The notes under the pieces: generated by a model | What the model saw: only the letters and a program-made list of their open reading frames with translations | What the model was told of the DNA's origin: nothing | Databases searched by the model: none | DNA from: Dorea_D hominis | GTDB lineage: Bacteria > Bacillota > Clostridia > Lachnospirales > Lachnospiraceae | Direction: 5' to 3' | DNA: 64,000 nt | Assembly: GCF_014287705.1 (NCBI RefSeq) | Contig: NZ_JACOOY010000004.1 | Span: forward strand, 181,938 to 245,937 | Position numbers and translations under genes: made by a program | In this document: in pieces, positions 52,615-61,236 of the stretch | How positions within the stretch are numbered: position 1 is the stretch's first letter | How the letters are laid out: each line of letters begins with the position of its first letter

Positions 52615-53055
52615 TTATCTCTCGTTATCGTATTTAACGAATGCGTCTACCTTCGGCTGTGATGAGCATCCCGGTACGAATTCGTTGCCAAGGAATGCAT
52701 CTACAAGAAGTTCTCTTACTTTATTTCCTGTTGTAAAAGCTCCCATACAAGCGATATTAGCATCGTTGCTCAGTCTTGCTCTCTGTGCTGAATATACATC
52801 AGAGATCAGTGCTGCATATGCACCTTTAACTTTATTTGCTGCGATAGATACTCCAATACCTGTTCCGCAGATCAGAATACCACGATCATATTCTTTTGCT
52901 GCAACTGCTTCTGCAACTTTGACTGCTGTATGTGCGTAAATCGGGTCTTCGCTTCCGAAGTCTGTAACTTCTCCGTATCCTTTAGATTCGATATACTTGA
53001 TAACTTCCTCTTTTGCTGCCTGTGCGTTTGGATCGCATCCGATTGCAATTTTCAT
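52615..53055 (-). CDS. RpiB/LacA/LacB-family sugar-phosphate isomerase
   Basis: 146 residues. The catalytic Cys lies in ILICGTGIGVSIAANK near 62-77, followed by ALISDVYSAQRARLSNDANI, as in the whole family. The first strand reads IGCDPNA: the Asp is kept, but the His that follows it in ribose-5-phosphate isomerase B is Pro. The 'DVYSAQRARLSN' part is closer to the tetrulose-phosphate isomerases of polyol pathways than to RpiB proper, by memory of these families. So the substrate may not be ribose 5-phosphate. It has its own promoter and terminator. Confidence 0.8.
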   Translation of the reverse strand: MKIAIGCDPNAQAAKEEVIKYIESKGYGEVTDFGSEDPIYAHTAVKVAEAVAAKEYDRGILICGTGIGVSIAANKVKGAYAALISDVYSAQRARLSNDANIACMGAFTTGNKVRELLVDAFLGNEFVPGCSSQPKVDAFVKYDNER

Positions 53056-53097
53056 GGTTCATTCCTCCTATATAATACGTAAATTTCTTATAAAATT

Positions 53098-53144
53098 ATT
53101 CTAGCATTATCGATTGTTTTTGTCTACTTTCGTTTACTTTCGTT
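53098..53144 (-). promoter_or_regulatory. Promoter of the isomerase gene with tandem 10-bp sites
   Basis: Minus strand: -35 TAGACA (53121-53126), 17-base spacer, -10 TAGAAT (53098-53103). Overlapping and upstream of the -35, the decamer TACTTTCGTT (plus strand) is repeated twice head to tail (53125-53134, 53135-53144), one helical turn apart, followed by the palindrome TTTCGAAA. These look like binding sites of an activator or repressor. Confidence 0.65.
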
Positions 53145-53287
53145 TCGAAATTCTTTCCATTTTCAGCAATCTTTACCAAATATTTTTACAAATCTATTAA
53201 AAAGAGCCCTCTTAACATCATTTCCTCCTACGTATTGCTAAGAGTCTTTTATATATCCACTCATCAAATACAATCTTCTGCAGCTTT

Positions 53288-54835
53288 CTACGCTTCATAC
53301 CGTACCAGCCTCTGCACATCTTCCAGAGTTTCACGCTCGCCGCTTGCAAGCAGGGAAAATAACACTGCTCCATATGCCGCTTCTTCTGCGTATTTCGGGA
53401 TACGAAGTTTCATCCGGAAACGATCGCTTGCAATCTTCTGCAACAGTGGGTTTTTGCGAATTCCATTTCCGCTTCCAACAAAGTGACTGCCATCTTTCAG
53501 CTTCTCCGGCAACACATTATAAAACTGATACAGCTCTTCGCACAGTCCTCGAAGTACACCGTACGCCAGATCTCCCGGATGGAAGGTATCTACTGTCAGC
53601 CCGGTAATACTTCCTGTCAGCGCCGGATTCTCACGACTTCCATTGAATCTTGTGTCGACCGCCAATGTTTTCTCTTTTTCTGCAGCTTCTCCTGCGATCC
53701 GGTTCATGATACTGTAAATATCTTTCGGGCAGCCTACGCCTGCCAGTGCATAGATTTCCTCAAAAAATCGTTTCACAAGATTGTAGGAATATCCACCACA
53801 CAAAGAAGAGCCTGCCATCAGATAGGAACCTTTCAAATATGGGCGGCACTCGATTCCATCTGCTTTTATCAGCTCTTCGCTGTAAACAGATACCTGTCCG
53901 CCGGTTCCTACATTTAACAATACTTTGCATTCCTGATTGACAGAACCTAAGAAACTTGCCTGGTTATCTCCAAATGCAACTGCGACCGGGATTGTTTTCC
54001 CCGCATATGCCGGATATTTCTCCACATCTGCCGTATAATTTCCGCATGTCGTGCTTATTGTTGCTACTTCCGGCAGTAATTCCGGGTTCATACCGGCTTT
54101 TTCTGCTGCCGTACGGTCAAAATCTCCGGCTTTCATATTGTAAAGTCCGAGACTTGCCGCCATTGTCTGATGCATCTTCGGTCTCTTCTCACCTGCCAGA
54201 GACATTGCAACATAATCCGGGATCGTGCAAAATGACTTTGCTTCTTCCGGGACAAGTCCATGTTTTGTATTGTAATAATTGGTTGTCAGTCCGAATCCGG
54301 ATGCCATGTGATAGCCGGTTATTTTAGATAACTCAGCGGCATATGTCATACAAACATTTCCTGATTCGCCAGTCTCTGCGTTGTCTGCCACTTTGTTTCC
54401 GCTATCTATATTTCCAGAATCACCCATCTCTGAATTGTCTGCCACTTTGCTTTCAGTATCTGTATTTCCCATGCCCTCAGAATCCACTACTGGTTGTTTC
54501 TTCTGGATATCAGCACATACTAAATCTCCTCTGCCATCCTGCCATGTATACAGCGGACTGACTGCCACGCCATTTTCATCTACATAGACAATTCCGTGCA
54601 TCTGTCCGGTTACGCCAATGCTCACAATATCTTCCTGTTCGGAAAGATACTCTTCTAATATATTTTTGCATTTCACAAGAATTTTATCTGCATCCTGTGT
54701 GCGTTCGTATGTATGTACACTCTCTATCACAGAGTCATTGGTAAGCGTCTTCGCATCCAAAAGTTCTCCTGTCTTCGCGTCTACAAGCACTCCACATACG
54801 GTTGTTGTTCCGATATCTAATCCTATTGCTTTCAT
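53288..54835 (-). CDS. FGGY-family carbohydrate kinase, sedoheptulokinase-like
   Basis: 515 residues. The N-terminal phosphate loop is LDIGTTTVCGVL at 6-17. The GVTGQMHGIVYVDENG and LYTWQDGRGD segments, then GFGLTTNYYN, IPDYVAMSL and MAASLGLYNM, match sedoheptulokinase better than xylulokinase. The C-terminal ATPase part has GDNQASFLG, NVGTGGQVSVYS and GSGNGIRKNPLLQ. An unusual insert (about 118-163) holds two copies of an 18-residue unit (GNxxSKVADNxExGxSGN type) with DNA period 54 bp. The product would feed transketolase, encoded in the same locus. Confidence 0.82.
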   Translation of the reverse strand: MKAIGLDIGTTTVCGVLVDAKTGELLDAKTLTNDSVIESVHTYERTQDADKILVKCKNILEEYLSEQEDIVSIGVTGQMHGIVYVDENGVAVSPLYTWQDGRGDLVCADIQKKQPVVDSEGMGNTDTESKVADNSEMGDSGNIDSGNKVADNAETGESGNVCMTYAAELSKITGYHMASGFGLTTNYYNTKHGLVPEEAKSFCTIPDYVAMSLAGEKRPKMHQTMAASLGLYNMKAGDFDRTAAEKAGMNPELLPEVATISTTCGNYTADVEKYPAYAGKTIPVAVAFGDNQASFLGSVNQECKVLLNVGTGGQVSVYSEELIKADGIECRPYLKGSYLMAGSSLCGGYSYNLVKRFFEEIYALAGVGCPKDIYSIMNRIAGEAAEKEKTLAVDTRFNGSRENPALTGSITGLTVDTFHPGDLAYGVLRGLCEELYQFYNVLPEKLKDGSHFVGSGNGIRKNPLLQKIASDRFRMKLRIPKYAEEAAYGAVLFSLLASGERETLEDVQRLVRYEA

Positions 54836-54896
54836 CTTCCTGCCTTCCCTTTTCCCAAACCGATCTGACGATTATCTTCTGAATTTTTTATATAGC

Positions 54897-54928
54897 ATGC
54901 GCCCCGATAGTAACCTGTCGGAGCGCAT
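54897..54928. repeat. Intercistronic hairpin between dehydrogenase and kinase genes
   Basis: ATGCGCCCCGA (54897-54907) pairs with TCGGAGCGCAT (54918-54928) with one mismatch and a ten-base loop. There is no T-run on the coding strand, so it is more likely a stability or partial attenuation element. Confidence 0.5.
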
Positions 54929-54983
54929 ATGAAAATCTTATATTCAATCTGTAAATTCTACACTAACTGTTTATTTTCCGTTA

Positions 54984-56033
54984 TTATTCTTCGTAGTTTG
55001 GATGAAGGATGACTTTCAGTGTGCCCGGACCTCCCTTGGCAGCCAGCGCAATTCCTTTATCGTAATCATCCAGTGGCATTTCATGTGTAACAAGTTCTTT
55101 TACCTGTACTTTTCCAGCCTCAAGATATTCCAGTGCACGTCCGAAGCAGTGTGTCTGTGCCCATGTCGGGATCAGCTGGATCTCGTGGAGATACCAGTAC
55201 TCTGGATCAATTGCCCATTTTGCACCTGCGTGCGGCATTGCAAACATCATGAATTTTGCACCCATTTTTCCGAATTTGATCATGCTTTCCATTACATCTA
55301 CATTTGCAGTTGTATCAACAAGGATATCAAATCCTTCCGGAGCGATTTCTCTTAATTTAGCTTCGTGTTTGCTTGGATCGTTACGATCCATAAGAATTGT
55401 CTCTTTACATCCGTATTTCTTCAGGATATCCAGTTTGTCCTGGCTTGGTCCGCATACTACAACACGATTTGCGTTAGAGTGCATCAGCAGCTGTGTCATG
55501 ATGATTCCTGTCGGTCCGCATCCATATACAAGAACGTCATCACCGAATTTCACCTGGATACGGTCCATGGAATGTACCGCACATGCAGTCGGTTCTGCGA
55601 AAATTGCCTCGTTGAAAGACAAGTTATCGCTGATCGGGAATACTTTATCTGCATTCACTGCTACATACTCAGCGAATCCTCCAGGGCCGTTGCATCCCAG
55701 TGAGTAGAAATTTTTGCAGTATAATGGCTCGTCTTTTCTGCAGTAGTAGCAGTCTCCACACAGTACTGTGTTATCTGCTGTTACTCTGTCTCCAACTTTA
55801 AATGTGTCTACATGCTCACCGACTTTGTATACATATCCGGCAAATTCATGTCCGTTTAACAGTGGGAACTCTGCAAGGAATCCACCTGCTGCAAGTGCTA
55901 CGTCTGCGCCTTTACAAATACCGCAAGACATAACTTTGATCAGTACCTGATGTGGTCCGATCTCCGGTACCGGAACCTGTTTTACTTCGCAATGACCTGG
56001 TTTGTCATATACGTTTGCTTTCATCATGTCCAT
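54984..56033 (-). CDS. Zinc-dependent medium-chain alcohol/polyol dehydrogenase
   Basis: 349 residues. Catalytic zinc ligands: Cys near 40 (SCGICKGAD) and GHEFAG near 62-67. The structural zinc cysteines are in CGDCYYCRKDEPLYC near 92-106. The Rossmann part has VYGCGPTGIIMTQLL near 168. It is a polyol-type MDR enzyme; the unusual KGAD after the Cys (instead of GSD) and the FMMFAMPHAGAKWAIDP region do not identify a substrate. AAAGGAG is eight bases before the ATG. It follows the transketolase genes by about 50 bases. Confidence 0.85.
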   Translation of the reverse strand: MDMMKANVYDKPGHCEVKQVPVPEIGPHQVLIKVMSCGICKGADVALAAGGFLAEFPLLNGHEFAGYVYKVGEHVDTFKVGDRVTADNTVLCGDCYYCRKDEPLYCKNFYSLGCNGPGGFAEYVAVNADKVFPISDNLSFNEAIFAEPTACAVHSMDRIQVKFGDDVLVYGCGPTGIIMTQLLMHSNANRVVVCGPSQDKLDILKKYGCKETILMDRNDPSKHEAKLREIAPEGFDILVDTTANVDVMESMIKFGKMGAKFMMFAMPHAGAKWAIDPEYWYLHEIQLIPTWAQTHCFGRALEYLEAGKVQVKELVTHEMPLDDYDKGIALAAKGGPGTLKVILHPNYEE

Positions 56034-56084
56034 AGTAATTTCTCCTTTGCTGTCGCCTTTGTCGATTGAATTATTGTTTGTAGT

Positions 56085-57029
56085 TTATTTTTTTAAGGCG
56101 ATTGCCTGTTTTGCTTTTTCTACAATCTTCTCCGGTGTTAAACCATATTTTACCATCAGTGCTTCTGCTGTTCCGGAATGTCCGAATACATCTTCTACAC
56201 CATGTTTCACAACCGGTACCGGGCAGCTTTCTGTAACGACTTCTGCTACTGCTGCGCCAAGTCCGCCGATAACATTGTGCTCTTCTGTTGTTACAATTGC
56301 ACCCGTCTCTTTGGCTGCTTTGATGATAATGTCTTTGTCAATCGGTTTGATCGTATGCAGGTCGATCACACGGGCTTTGATTCCTTCTGCTGCGAGAAGA
56401 TCTGCTGCTTTTAATGCTTCCTGAACCATCAGTCCTGTTGCGATGATTGTTACATCATCTCCATCCTTTAACTGTGCACCCTTGCCAAGTTCAAATTTAT
56501 ATCCCGGGATGGAGTCAGTTATATTTTCAACTCCGGAACGTCCCAGTCGCAGGTAGCACGGTCCGTCATAATCGATCATTGCTTTTACAACTTCTCTTGT
56601 CTCATTTGCATCACATGGGCAGATAACTGTCATTCCCGGGATGGTGCGCATCAGACTTAAGTCTTCGATACACTGATGAGTTGCTCCATCTTCTCCTACA
56701 GAAAGTCCTGCATGTGTTCCGACAACTTTTACATTAAGTCCCGGATATGCAATGGAGTTTCTTACCTGATCGTAAATTCTTCCTGCTGCAAACATTGCAA
56801 ATGTATGGATAAATGCTGTCTTTCCGCAGGATGCTGCTCCTGCTGCCATACCTGCCATGTTACACTCTGCGATACCTGCGTTGAAGAATCTCTCCGGATA
56901 CTTCTGTGCAAAATAGCAGGACATTGTACAAATTGTAAGATCCGCATCAAATACCATGATGTTCTCATCTGCTCCGAATTCACACAGAGCTCTTCCATAG
57001 GCTTCTCTTGTTGCTATTACTTCTCCCAT
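56085..57029 (-). CDS. Transketolase, C-terminal subunit
   Basis: 314 residues covering the pyrimidine-binding and C-terminal domains of transketolase: TREAYGRALCEF, FDADLTICT, FFNAGIAECNMAGMAAGAA with the catalytic Glu, then HAGLSVGEDGATHQ, and a C-terminal domain starting near 190. It needs the N-terminal subunit encoded two bases upstream. Split transketolases are frequent in dedicated sugar operons. It moves two-carbon units between ketose and aldose phosphates. Confidence 0.92.
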   Translation of the reverse strand: MGEVIATREAYGRALCEFGADENIMVFDADLTICTMSCYFAQKYPERFFNAGIAECNMAGMAAGAASCGKTAFIHTFAMFAAGRIYDQVRNSIAYPGLNVKVVGTHAGLSVGEDGATHQCIEDLSLMRTIPGMTVICPCDANETREVVKAMIDYDGPCYLRLGRSGVENITDSIPGYKFELGKGAQLKDGDDVTIIATGLMVQEALKAADLLAAEGIKARVIDLHTIKPIDKDIIIKAAKETGAIVTTEEHNVIGGLGAAVAEVVTESCPVPVVKHGVEDVFGHSGTAEALMVKYGLTPEKIVEKAKQAIALKK

Positions 57030-57031
57030 AA

Positions 57032-57874
57032 TTACACCTCCAATGATGCAGCCTGTGCATCTAATTCTTTGAATGCCTGTTCAAACTGTTCCGGTGTCGG
57101 TGTGCTTCCATGGAATTTTACATTGTTTTCCATGAAGGAAACACCTTTTCCTTTTACAGTCTTTGCTACGATAACCGTCGGAGCACCTTTTGTCTCTTTT
57201 GCTTTGTCAATTGCATCTGCAATCTGTGCATAATCGTGTCCGTCGATTGTAAGTACATTCCACTTGAAGGCTTTGAATTTATCTTCAATCGGATATGGTG
57301 ACATTACTTCTTCAATGGTTCCGTCAATCTGCAGATTGTTGTTATCTACGAATACGGTCAGGTTGTCCAGTCCGTAATTTCCGGCTGCCATAGCTGCCTC
57401 CCAGATCTGTCCTTCCTGAATCTCGCCATCTCCTAATGCTGCATATACACGATAATCTTTCTTATCCACTTTTCCGCACAGAGCCATTCCGATTGCTGCG
57501 GATAAGCCCTGTCCAAGGGAACCTGCTGACATATCTACACCAGGTACCTTTGTCATCTCTACGTGTCCGGAGAGATAACTGTCTACATTTCTGAATGTTT
57601 TCAGATCTTCTACCGGGAAGAATCCACGAAGTGCCAATGTCGCGTACATAGTCGGTGTACAATGACCTTTTGACAGTACAAATCTGTCTCTGTCGGGATC
57701 TTTAGGCTGCTCCGGGTTGATGTTCATTTTTTCCCAATATAAAACTGTCAAAATATCTGCCACTGAAAAGGATCCACCTACGTGTCCTGAATGAGCGGCT
57801 TCGATTGCTTCTAATGCTGTTCTGCGGACTTTTACTGCCTTCGCAGCCAGCTCCTGCACTCTTTTTTCTTCCAT
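57032..57874 (-). CDS. Transketolase, N-terminal subunit
   Basis: 280 residues forming the thiamine-diphosphate-binding domain: AAHSGHVGGSFSVADILTVLYW near 25-45, LSKGHCTPTMYATLALRG, GSLGQGLSAAIGMAL, and the metal-diphosphate motif GDGEIQEGQIWEA onward to VDNNNLQIDG near 146-178. Paired with the C-terminal subunit two bases downstream. A stem-loop lies in the gap upstream of it. Confidence 0.93.
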   Translation of the reverse strand: MEEKRVQELAAKAVKVRRTALEAIEAAHSGHVGGSFSVADILTVLYWEKMNINPEQPKDPDRDRFVLSKGHCTPTMYATLALRGFFPVEDLKTFRNVDSYLSGHVEMTKVPGVDMSAGSLGQGLSAAIGMALCGKVDKKDYRVYAALGDGEIQEGQIWEAAMAAGNYGLDNLTVFVDNNNLQIDGTIEEVMSPYPIEDKFKAFKWNVLTIDGHDYAQIADAIDKAKETKGAPTVIVAKTVKGKGVSFMENNVKFHGSTPTPEQFEQAFKELDAQAASLEV

Positions 57875-57919
57875 TGTTTTAGACCTCCGTCATTGTTTTC
57901 TTAGCTTTTTTAGCTATAT

Positions 57920-57951
57920 CGCCATGCAGCGGGGCTAACGACTGCACGGCG
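57920..57951. repeat. Intercistronic stem-loop upstream of the transketolase genes
   Basis: CGCCATGCAG (57920-57929) pairs with CTGCACGGCG (57942-57951) with one mismatch and a 12-base loop. It has no T-run on either side, so it looks like an mRNA processing or stabilising structure. Confidence 0.5.
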
Positions 57952-57992
57952 AAAGCATCATTGAAATAAAATATTTGAGTAATTACTCTTGT

Positions 57993-58763
57993 TTAGCAGA
58001 TGGTAAATCCACCATCGATCACAAGATTTGCTCCGTTTACGAGGCTGGATGCGTCACTTGCAAGGAATACTGCGCATGCTGCCACTTCTTCCGGATAACC
58101 AAATCTATGTGCCGGAATTTTCTTTTTAAATTCTACTCCACGTTCATTATTCCAGTTTTCTTCTCCCATCGGAGTCAGGATAATTGTTGGAGAGATTGCA
58201 TTTACATTAATGTTGTACTGTGCCAGTTCCATAGCGAACTGTTTTGTAGCATAGATTACAGCAGCTTTACAACATCCGTAGGTCAGATGTCCGTCAAGTG
58301 CAACAACTCCTGCCTGGGAACCCATGTTGATGATCTTTCCGCCGCCCTGTTCTTTCATAACTTTTGCAGCAGCACGTCCAAATCTTACTGTTCCTGTCAG
58401 GTTGATGCTAAGTGTCTTATCCCAGAGATCTTCCTCATGATCCAGAACGCTCTGTACAACACCGATTCCTGCGCAGTTTACAAGAATATCCAGTCTTCCG
58501 AATGTCTCAACTGTCTTTGCCACGCAGTCATCAATATCTGCAGTTTTTGTAATGTTTCCAACATATGCGAGATAGCCTACGCCCTGCTCCTTCATGTAAT
58601 CGTCAAGGTCATCTGCCTTGTTCATGTCAAAGCTTACTACGTTAGCGCCTTTTCTTGCATACATTTTTGCAATCTCATATCCGATACCACTAGCTGCACC
58701 AGTTACAATTGCTGTCTTGCCTTCCAGACTGAAATCTTCATTAAAATTTCTATAGTCTACCAT
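57993..58763 (-). CDS. GolD-like short-chain polyol dehydrogenase
   Basis: 256 residues from the ATG at 58763, six bases after GGAGG; the longer frame to 58790 ignores that site. The Rossmann motif TGAASGIG is near 21-28, NCAGIG near 102, the catalytic Ser in MGSQAG and YGCCK near 159-163, and the C-terminus is IDGGFTIC. It resembles GolD-type D-arabitol dehydrogenases, which occur with transketolase and RpiB-family genes in Listeria; the substrate here is inferred, not proven. Confidence 0.82.
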   Translation of the reverse strand: MVDYRNFNEDFSLEGKTAIVTGAASGIGYEIAKMYARKGANVVSFDMNKADDLDDYMKEQGVGYLAYVGNITKTADIDDCVAKTVETFGRLDILVNCAGIGVVQSVLDHEEDLWDKTLSINLTGTVRFGRAAAKVMKEQGGGKIINMGSQAGVVALDGHLTYGCCKAAVIYATKQFAMELAQYNINVNAISPTIILTPMGEENWNNERGVEFKKKIPAHRFGYPEEVAACAVFLASDASSLVNGANLVIDGGFTIC

Positions 58764-58798
58764 CATAAACCTCCATTTTGCTGTATTCATCTGTTTTT

Positions 58799-58970
58799 TA
58801 TAATACCCACGGATTGCTACGTGCGTTGCACTCCCGCAATCCTACCCACTATTCGCATATCGTGGGATTAATATCCCACTTTTATGCTCATATTGGGACA
58901 GGTCCCAAGGTCTGTCCGCCACATATGATCTAGCTCACGTGGCGACCGACCTTTTTACCTTGGTATTATA
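58799..58970. repeat. 172-bp multi-hairpin element between two dehydrogenase genes
   Basis: The ends TATAATACC (58799-58807) and GGTATTATA (58962-58970) are perfect 9-bp inverted repeats. Inside are four stem-loops: GGATTGC/GCAATCC (58811-58842), GTGGGAT/ATCCCAC (58862-58879), TTGGGAC/GTCCCAA (58893-58908) and GGTC...GCCAC/GTGGC...GACC (58909-58951, with mismatches). CCAAGG (58905-58910) can alternatively pair with CCTTGG (58958-58963). The right end touches the dehydrogenase stop codon. It could be a MITE-like insertion or a structured intercistronic RNA. Confidence 0.6.
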
Positions 58971-60011
58971 TTATTTGATCTTAATTACAGCTTTTACTAC
59001 ATCGTCTTTGTTATTGATTGCACAGTCAAATGCTTCCTGAATGTTATCGAAATCAAATTCATGTGTAACGATTCCGGATACATCGATCAGGCCATCAGAG
59101 ATAGCTGCGATTGCCTGTGGATAGATGTTTCTGTAACGGAATACAGATTTGATTTCCGGCTCTTTGTCCATGATCTGAGCAAAGTTAAATTCAACCGTTT
59201 CCTGAGCAGAAATACCAACTAATACGATTGTTCCGCCTCTCTTAACCATGAATGGAGTCTCTTTGATTGTAAATGGAGATCCTGCTGTTTCCATAACTTT
59301 GTCAACACCGGCTCCGTTTGTGATCTTCTTAACTTCTTCGATAGCATCTACTTCTTTTCCGTTGATCACACGTGTAGCTCCTAATTTCATAGCATAGTCC
59401 AGACGTTTTGGAATTACGTCAACAACTGTGATATCTGTAGCACCGTGTGCTTTACAAGCAAGTAATGTTACAAGTCCGATACAACCTGCTCCAAGAATTA
59501 CTACAGAGTCTCCAAGCTGTACATTTCCCTGGTTAGCTGCGTGCATACCTACTGATAATGGCTCAACAAGTGCACCTTCTTTTGTGCTGATGTTGTCCGG
59601 AAGTTTGAAGCACATGTTCTCCGGGAATGCGATGTAGTTCTCATAGCATCCCTGTACCGGTGGTGTTGCAAGGAACTGTACATCCGGGCAAAGGTTGTAA
59701 CGTCCTGATTTACAGAATTCACACTGTCCGCATGTGATTCCCGGCTCCAGAGCTACTCTGTCTCCGACTTTCAGGTTCTCTACACCTTCTCCAAGTTCTA
59801 CAACTGTTCCGGCACACTCATGTCCAAGCATGAAGTCTCCATCTACTACATAGCTTCCGCATCTTCCATCGTGGAAATAATGTACATCAGAACCACAGAT
59901 TCCTACATATTCCAGTTCAACCAGAACCTCTTTCTCTTTCGGTTCCGGCATTGGAATATCACGGATTTCCATTTTATCAAGGTCTGTCATAAATGCTCCT
60001 CTGTTTTTCAT
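58971..60011 (-). CDS. Sorbitol/xylitol dehydrogenase-like zinc enzyme
   Basis: 346 residues. The catalytic Cys is near 39 in VGICGSDVHYF, GHE near 64, and structural zinc cysteines are in CGQCEFCKSGRYNLC near 94-108. NAD-binding GAGCIGLVTLLACKAHG is near 172. This is the sorbitol dehydrogenase subfamily, which also oxidises xylitol and other polyols to ketoses. The ATG at 60011 has AGGAG nine bases upstream; the later ATG at 59990 also has a good site (GAGGAG), but family members keep the MKNRxAFMT start. It lies between the binding protein and the folded element. Confidence 0.87.
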   Translation of the reverse strand: MKNRGAFMTDLDKMEIRDIPMPEPKEKEVLVELEYVGICGSDVHYFHDGRCGSYVVDGDFMLGHECAGTVVELGEGVENLKVGDRVALEPGITCGQCEFCKSGRYNLCPDVQFLATPPVQGCYENYIAFPENMCFKLPDNISTKEGALVEPLSVGMHAANQGNVQLGDSVVILGAGCIGLVTLLACKAHGATDITVVDVIPKRLDYAMKLGATRVINGKEVDAIEEVKKITNGAGVDKVMETAGSPFTIKETPFMVKRGGTIVLVGISAQETVEFNFAQIMDKEPEIKSVFRYRNIYPQAIAAISDGLIDVSGIVTHEFDFDNIQEAFDCAINNKDDVVKAVIKIK

Positions 60012-60185
60012 TTCACGTATCTCCTTTCAATCTGTTAAAATTTTCTCGAACTATTTTTTGAAAATAATAACTGGCAAGCCGATATTTGACCTGCCAGTTA
60101 TGTCTACTCTTACAATATACTTTTTCTCACTGACATTGATTAAGTCATTAATCTAATTCTGTGATTAATTTTTCATACGTTCAAA

Positions 60186-61178
60186 TTATTCTTTAATCTG
60201 TCCGTTGTCTTTGTACATCTGGATGTATTCGTCAACATTGTCAGATGTGATAAGTGGTGCAGGAACGTTGTCGTTGATGTCAGTAACTTTCTTCTTACCT
60301 GTTAATACATCATGCATAGCTTCTGTATTCATCTTAGCAAGGTCGATAGCTGACTGAAGTCCTGTAGATGTCATCTTACCTTCTTTGATAAGTAAGCAAG
60401 CCTCTGCAGTTCCGTCTACACCATATGCCTGCATGTTTTTGTATTTAGCGTTATCTTTAACTGCTTCGATTGCTCCAGCTGCCATGTTGTCGTTCATAGA
60501 GATAACAGCGTCAATCTTTCCATAAGCCTGTACCCAGTCTTCCATGAGCTGCATAGCTTCGTCTTTGTTCCAGTTAGCGATATCTTCTGCTAAGATCTTA
60601 ACATCAGATCTCTTGTCGAAGAATTCTTTCTTCCATGCTTCTCTTCTCTTTGTGCTGTGGAAGTTTCCTGCAGGTCCCTGAAGAACTACAACTTTAGCGT
60701 TTTTCGGGATCTTCTTAAGAGCCAGTTCACAGTTTACTTTTGCCTGCTCGTATGGATCAGCATCTACAGATCCTGTTCCTTCACACTCAACACGTGGGTT
60801 TGTTGTGATACATGGGATGTCAGCTTCTACGATCTGCTGAATGTATGGGAGCTGAGCTTCTCCGTTGTTAGCCTGAACAATAATTCCGTCATATCCGTTT
60901 GCGATACAGTTCTCAATGATAGAGTTCTCTTTCTCGTCGTTAGCTTCTCCATCGAATACCTCTAATGACATGTCCCCTGTTTTCTTGAATGCTGCTCTCA
61001 TCTCGTCAGCTAACCAAGCTGCGAAAGAGTCTTCCTGAGCTCTTGCGATATAAGCTACTTTGTAGCCGTCTTTTTTGTCACTCTTAGAGTCTTTTTTGCT
61101 GTCGGATGAGCTGCATCCTACTGCCATTGTAGATACCATTGCTGCGCAAAGGATAGCGCTGATTACTTTCTTTTTCAT
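60186..61178 (-). CDS. Sugar ABC transporter substrate-binding lipoprotein
   Basis: 330 residues. The lipobox places the lipid-modified Cys at 22 (MAVGCSS), followed by a charged linker. The mature protein is a type 1 periplasmic-binding fold of the ribose/allose class: YKVAYIARAQEDSFAAWLADEM, NGYDGIIVQANN, VVLQGPAGNFHS, AVISMNDNMAAGAIEAV and AYGVDGTAEACLLI. It captures the substrate for the adjacent permease and ATPase. The ligand is probably the polyol or sugar handled by the downstream enzymes. Confidence 0.93.
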   Translation of the reverse strand: MKKKVISAILCAAMVSTMAVGCSSSDSKKDSKSDKKDGYKVAYIARAQEDSFAAWLADEMRAAFKKTGDMSLEVFDGEANDEKENSIIENCIANGYDGIIVQANNGEAQLPYIQQIVEADIPCITTNPRVECEGTGSVDADPYEQAKVNCELALKKIPKNAKVVVLQGPAGNFHSTKRREAWKKEFFDKRSDVKILAEDIANWNKDEAMQLMEDWVQAYGKIDAVISMNDNMAAGAIEAVKDNAKYKNMQAYGVDGTAEACLLIKEGKMTSTGLQSAIDLAKMNTEAMHDVLTGKKKVTDINDNVPAPLITSDNVDEYIQMYKDNGQIKE

Positions 61179-61236
61179 AGATTGAAATCCTCCTTATTTG
61201 GTTTATATTGTAAAAGTTCTGCAACTTGTGCATTCA

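Noticed and set aside
57975..58871. 298-codon plus-strand ORF opposite the GolD-like gene
   Set aside because: Its Cys/Ser/Ile-rich translation mirrors the dehydrogenase frame; no ribosome site or family resemblance.
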